64,000 bases of DNA from the NCBI GenBank assembly GCA_020635905.1, contig JACJYV010000004.1, positions 1-64,000 on the forward strand, given 5' to 3'. The notes under the pieces were generated by a model. That model did no database searches. It saw only the letters and a program-made list of their open reading frames with translations, and was not told the DNA's origin. This DNA is from Bacteroidia bacterium (GTDB taxonomy: Bacteria > Bacteroidota > Bacteroidia > J057 > JADKCL01). Shown one piece after another: positions 60,678 to 64,000 of the stretch. Made by a program: the position numbers and the translations under genes. Each line of letters opens with the position of its first letter. Position 1 is the stretch's first letter.

Positions 60678-61865
60678 ATGAACTCTCATGCAAACAAGAC
60701 CCCGGAATCATCCACTTTTGGGGGCGTAAAAAAGACAATAGAATCTGCTTCCCTGGTGGAACAGGGTAATCCCATCCAGGATAATCGACCTGAAGTAGCT
60801 GCACAGCAGAATTTTCAACAGATCATCAACGACAGCCCGCAGGTGCAGCAGGCCGTTCAAATGAAGGCCATGGCCGATTCCTATGTGCAAAGCAGGTGGC
60901 GACCAGAACCAGCCGCAGGGGAAAAGGGAAATGAAACAATTCCAGTGGGCATGGTTCAGGAAGCCCCCTTGCAACTGAAATCCATGGAAACGGATTCCTC
61001 TGATTCAGGCGTGATTCAGCTCAGAGGCAAGACCAAATATGGGGCCATGATGGGAAATACCCGCCAGGGACCGCACACCATTGCCCACGGTACCCTGGTG
61101 GCAATAGAACGGATATTGAACTACGGTTCGATCGAGAAGTATGAAAAATGGCTGGCAGAGGGAATCATCCTGGATAATAGCGACATCTGGAATTGGATTT
61201 TGAAGGAATATGGAACCATCAGTGATGGGTATGATCCAAATGATGTGCTTTGGAACAGGTACCTTGCCTATTATAAAGCGTATAAAAAAAGCTTTGATTA
61301 TGCGACTTATTACTACCAACAGTTGACCTCAGGAAAAAAACTTAAAAAAGTAACGAAGGCAGATTACGAGGTTGAATTGGGTGCTTACTTGAATGACCTG
61401 AGGGATATGCATCCTGATTCGACTTATGGTAGCGATATTTTGCTGGAGGGTGAGGAGGTGGATGTTTCGAAAGACAAGGTCAAGACCGATGAATTGCACC
61501 AAAAGAGGCTGCTTGCAGAAAAAGATTGGCTTTTCGGCAAAGGGGAGCCATCTATAGACTCTCTTGAGGTGGGTTTTGCTTCCATTGTCGGGGACAACTC
61601 ACTCACGGATACGCAAATGAGGGCCGATTTGCTGGCAAAGATCATGGCCAATGCGGATGTTTCAGAACTTGAATCGGACGATTCAGTAAAGGATTTGGCT
61701 GGCAAATGGGTGAATTTGCTGATGGAACAACGAACTCCTTATGTTGAACCTGAACCTGTGGAAAGTCATGAAATGGAGGTAGATTCTGTAGAACACGAGG
61801 ATACGGAAATGGAGGATCACTCGATACCAGTAGACCCTGATACGGGCTGGGATTTTGTGGATTGA
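60678..61865 (+). CDS. Putative effector with eCIS/DUF4157-linked N-terminal leader
   Basis: A 395-residue protein, AT-richer than its neighbours and without a signal peptide. Residues 33-70 read I-Q-D-N-R-P-E-V-A-A-Q-Q then I-I-N-D-S-P-Q-V-Q-Q then M-K-A-M-A-D-S-Y, followed by Q-L-K-S and V-I-Q-L (112-115). As I recall, this D-N-R-P-E-x-x-A-Q / N-S-P-x-V-Q-Q / A-M-A-D pattern recurs at the start of Bacteroidota proteins with DUF4157 domains and of toxins loaded into extracellular contractile injection systems. Here no DUF4157 H-E-x-x-H follows; instead G-N-T-R-Q-G-P-H-T-I-A-H (126-137) opens a helical domain of unknown type, and the tail is very acidic. Activity unknown. No injection-system structural genes lie in the window. 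Confidence 0.6.
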   Translation: MNSHANKTPESSTFGGVKKTIESASLVEQGNPIQDNRPEVAAQQNFQQIINDSPQVQQAVQMKAMADSYVQSRWRPEPAAGEKGNETIPVGMVQEAPLQLKSMETDSSDSGVIQLRGKTKYGAMMGNTRQGPHTIAHGTLVAIERILNYGSIEKYEKWLAEGIILDNSDIWNWILKEYGTISDGYDPNDVLWNRYLAYYKAYKKSFDYATYYYQQLTSGKKLKKVTKADYEVELGAYLNDLRDMHPDSTYGSDILLEGEEVDVSKDKVKTDELHQKRLLAEKDWLFGKGEPSIDSLEVGFASIVGDNSLTDTQMRADLLAKIMANADVSELESDDSVKDLAGKWVNLLMEQRTPYVEPEPVESHEMEVDSVEHEDTEMEDHSIPVDPDTGWDFVD

Positions 61866-61919
61866 TGTATTTTTCAGAAAATAAGAGAGGAATTTCTGGC
61901 TTTTTGCAAGTATCTCAAG

Positions 61920-62201
61920 TTAATCTGTAATGGGCAAATACTCCTCCTGGTAATCGATCTTGAATTTTTCCAGAGTTTCCTTGTATTCCTGTCTGAAAGT
62001 TTTCCGTTGGTGGTGTTCCTTTTGATTCAGGATATAGGTGATAACCTTGGAAATGCTTGACTGGCTGTATGAAAATGCCCCAAAACCTTCTTGCCATGAG
62101 AAATTGAATTGGCAGAGCCTTTCCTCCTTTACGAATCTGGAGGAGGCTTTCTTTATTTCCCTGACCAAATCAGATAAGTTGCAATTGGGTTTTATGCCCA
62201 A
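61920..62201 (-). pseudogene. Truncated IS200/IS605-type (REP-associated) transposase
   Basis: 93 codons of the C-terminal part of a Y1 transposase: S-D-L-V-R-E-I-K-K-A-S-S-R-F, then W-Q-E-G-F-G-A-F-S-Y-S, then V-I-T-Y-I-L-N-Q-K-E-H-H with the catalytic tyrosine. The N-terminal half with the H-U-H metal-binding motif is missing, and an in-frame TAA lies directly upstream of the TTG at 62201, so it cannot be functional. It marks an old insertion between the effector-like gene and the MIase-like gene. The ends of the element are not recognisable. Confidence 0.85.
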
Positions 62202-62227
62202 TTAAAAATCCCAAAAACCTGTCCACC

Positions 62228-62530
62228 CTAATTCAAACTAATCGCAGGCAACGCATTGGCCGCCATTTCGTGAAAAAATAAATCGTAAATCTCGTAATCC
62301 ATAAACTCGATGATGGGCCAGCGGTTGAGAATGTCCTCCACTTCCTTTTCGGATTCGGCCACAAAAACAGACCATAATTTGCTGCGGTCCAGAGCCAGGG
62401 TGTAACTGCTGATTTTGCCCTGATTCACCAGCTTATTGATCATGGCCCTTTGTTTAGGAATAAGGGAAATGAACTTTGGGGAAAGAACATTAGGAAGAGA
62501 TACTTCCACCATGAATTGTTTTAATTCCAT
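62228..62530 (-). CDS. Muconolactone-isomerase-like small protein
   Basis: A 100-residue cytosolic protein with ferredoxin-like (beta-alpha-beta) periodicity. The first strand Q-F-M-V-E-V-S-L-P, then F-I-S-L-I-P-K-Q-R-A-M-I-N-K-L, G-K-I-S-S-Y and D-R-S-K-L-W-S-V-F-V-A resemble the muconolactone delta-isomerase (MIase) fold family, dimeric alpha+beta barrels. A catalytic role in aromatic breakdown is not supported by its neighbours. It is divergent from the acyl-CoA dehydrogenase gene, with 80 bp between starts. Confidence 0.65.
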   Translation of the reverse strand: MELKQFMVEVSLPNVLSPKFISLIPKQRAMINKLVNQGKISSYTLALDRSKLWSVFVAESEKEVEDILNRWPIIEFMDYEIYDLFFHEMAANALPAISLN

Positions 62531-62610
62531 GCAGTTGGATCTGTTTAATCAAGGCCTGAAACCTAAAGGAAAAACGGAATCTTTTCGGGATTGTTTCATA
62601 ACTTTCAATT

Positions 62611-64000
62611 ATGATGACCGAAAATTCCACCTCCCAGTCTCAGACCATATCCCAAGATACGCGAAAAACAGGTCAAAACCGGGTTTTGTCAGCAAATTTT
62701 AAAGAAAGCGCCAACTTTTTTTTCAGCGACCGCATGCTGCGGGCCTGGCTGCGAAAATATATATCTCCCGAAGGGTACGCCTGCATGGAGGAGAAATGGA
62801 TTCTGACCGGGGCCGCCGCCGCCGGTCCCATGAATGAACTTTCGTCCCTGGCCGACAAGAAAACACCCGAGCTGATCAAGCGCAACACCTGGGGCGAAGA
62901 GATCAATGAGATTCGCTTTCACCCTTCCTACGACCGCCTGCTCGACCATGCAGTGCAGTCTGGCATGTTTCGGGTCAAATGGGAGCCCACCCTGCGGGAA
63001 AATTTCAGGCGGGAATCGCACAGCCTCGGCTTCGCCTCGGGATTGCTGTTTGCCATGACCGAACTCAGCCAGTTTTGCCCCCTGTGCATGACCGACGGAG
63101 TGGCCCGCCTCATCGACCTCTTTTGCGAGGAGGAAGATCGCCAGCGACTTTTGCCCCACATCTACACGGACCGGGCAGAGGAATTATTCACGGGCGCCAT
63201 GTTTCTCACCGAGAAGGCTGGTGGCTCGGATGTGGGGGCCAATCTGGTCAAAGCCACCCAGGTCGAGGGGGCAAATTACGTGCTGAACGGGGAAAAGTGG
63301 TTTTGTTCCAATGCCAATGCAGAACTGATCTTCGCCCTGGCCCGCACCGACGAAAATATCCGCGGCACCCGCGGCCTCTCCATCTTTCTGGTGGAGAAAA
63401 ACCTTCCCGACGGCCGCAAAAACCACATGAATTTCATTCGCCTCAAAGACAAACTGGGGGTGCGCTCCATGGCCAGCGCTGAAATAATCATGGAAAATAC
63501 CGCCGCCAAAAGGGTGGGGGAGGAATTCCAGGGATTTCCCATCATGGCCCAGATGATCAACCTCTCCCGCCTTTACAACTCGGTGGCTGCCCTGGCCGGC
63601 GGACGAAGAGCCCTGATCGAAGCCTGGCAATTCCTGAATGCCCGCCACAGTTTTGGGCGGATTGCGGTTGAGCATGCTCTGGTGAGGGATAAACTCCTGG
63701 AACTGGGCGCCCTCCATACCGCCAATTTTTACCTCGTCTGGCGTGCTATCCGGGCCCTCGACGCCGCCGACAACGGCGACGAATCCGAAAGCCAGTTGTT
63801 GCGCCTGCTGACCCCCATGGTCAAAAAATGGTCGGCTGAAACGGCCTGCTACCTGGCCCGCGAGTGCATGGAACTGATGGGTGGCATGGGTTATATCGAA
63901 GATACCCCGCTTCCCCGCATCATGCGCGACGTGATGGTGCTTCCCATTTGGGAAGGCGCCGGCAATATCATGAGCCTGGACATGCTGCGTGCTCTGGGCA
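62611..64000 (+). CDS. AidB-like acyl-CoA dehydrogenase, 3' truncated by window end
   Basis: 463 residues are visible; the frame is open at the right edge. Starts at 62611 or 62614 (ATG ATG) after an 80-bp divergent gap. An AidB-type N-terminal region (T-P-E-L-I-K-R-N-T-W-G-E-E-I-N-E-I-R-F-H-P then Y-D-R-L) precedes the FAD-binding domain (M-F-L-T-E-K-A-G-G-S-D-V-G-A-N, then N-G-E-K-W-F-C-S-N) and the helical C-terminal domain (R-x-S-F-G-R; M-G-G-M-G-Y-I-E-D-T-P-L-P-R-I-M-R-D). AidB-like members oxidise acyl-CoA such as isovaleryl-CoA, or bind DNA in alkylation response; which applies here is unclear. Confidence 0.9.
   Translation, partial: MMTENSTSQSQTISQDTRKTGQNRVLSANFKESANFFFSDRMLRAWLRKYISPEGYACMEEKWILTGAAAAGPMNELSSLADKKTPELIKRNTWGEEINEIRFHPSYDRLLDHAVQSGMFRVKWEPTLRENFRRESHSLGFASGLLFAMTELSQFCPLCMTDGVARLIDLFCEEEDRQRLLPHIYTDRAEELFTGAMFLTEKAGGSDVGANLVKATQVEGANYVLNGEKWFCSNANAELIFALARTDENIRGTRGLSIFLVEKNLPDGRKNHMNFIRLKDKLGVRSMASAEIIMENTAAKRVGEEFQGFPIMAQMINLSRLYNSVAALAGGRRALIEAWQFLNARHSFGRIAVEHALVRDKLLELGALHTANFYLVWRAIRALDAADNGDESESQLLRLLTPMVKKWSAETACYLARECMELMGGMGYIEDTPLPRIMRDVMVLPIWEGAGNIMSLDMLRALG

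Noticed and set aside
1..64000. CRISPR arrays or rRNA operons
   Set aside because: No regularly spaced 24-40-bp repeats with unique spacers and no rRNA-like sequence were seen; the heptamer and ACCGTTCA arrays have the wrong unit size.

Overview
The window reads as a chromosomal piece of a Bacteroidota bacterium, most likely a Saprospiria/Cytophagia-type lineage. Four things point there: secreted proteins with type IX secretion (T9SS) sorting domains of both type A and type B; a PorP/SprF-family outer-membrane protein; OmpA/TPR/PD40 fusion proteins; and promoters of the Bacteroidota form (TTTG, 19-21 bp, TAnnTTTG), with no clear Shine-Dalgarno sites. Species cannot be named from the sequence alone.

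Layout. 1-8257: the 3' end of a giant cadherin/Ig-repeat adhesin with a CHU_C (type B) tail, then PorP/SprF, two tandem OmpA-TPR-PD40 paralogues and two small secreted proteins; this looks like an adhesin export and display locus. 8400-17938: a GT-C-like membrane protein; a minus-strand operon nfeD-kdsB-herA-like; a DUF4905-like protein; PPK2; a DUF1573 protein; a flavin reductase. The convergent gap at 16474-17059 carries regulatory-looking DNA that no gene explains. 18163-29828: rpsA; a minus operon (HolD-like protein, rdgB, udk); a 716-residue alpha-solenoid protein with a possible C-terminal HTH; a RecD-like helicase; LysE, M32 carboxypeptidase and DUF423 genes; an A-type Fe-S carrier. 29929-37270: mutA-mutB-meaB (methylmalonyl-CoA mutase and its GTPase chaperone), a small membrane protein, then dnaA behind an AT-rich leader. 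37348-46775: EcsC, a Cys/Met PLP enzyme, PrsW, a TIGR02757 protein, a choice-of-anchor V secreted protein, ffh, K+-dependent membrane pyrophosphatase and a TerB-like protein. 47403-60318: four secreted proteins (beta-propeller/Ig, FG-GAP with repeated lectin-like modules, a short T9SS protein, a glycine-rich phage-tail-like protein) and a 1241-residue PD40-PKD-OmpA-SPOR envelope protein. 60678-64000: an AT-richer protein with an N-terminus of the kind found on extracellular contractile injection system (eCIS) and DUF4157-linked toxins, a broken IS200-type transposase, a small MIase-like protein and the start of an AidB-like acyl-CoA dehydrogenase.

The most notable unexplained signals are: (i) the eCIS-leader-like protein; (ii) four phased ACCGTTCA direct repeats followed by an orphan terminator between two convergent genes; (iii) a dispersed inverted-repeat element in three copies, each abutting a stop codon; (iv) heptamer AAACCGT/AAACCGC arrays, also placed right after stop codons; (v) an AGCTGCRAGC repeat present both between genes and in frame inside a T9SS protein; and (vi) the OmpA-SPOR double peptidoglycan-binding fusion. 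All family names come from reading the sequence and from memory. No database search was possible.
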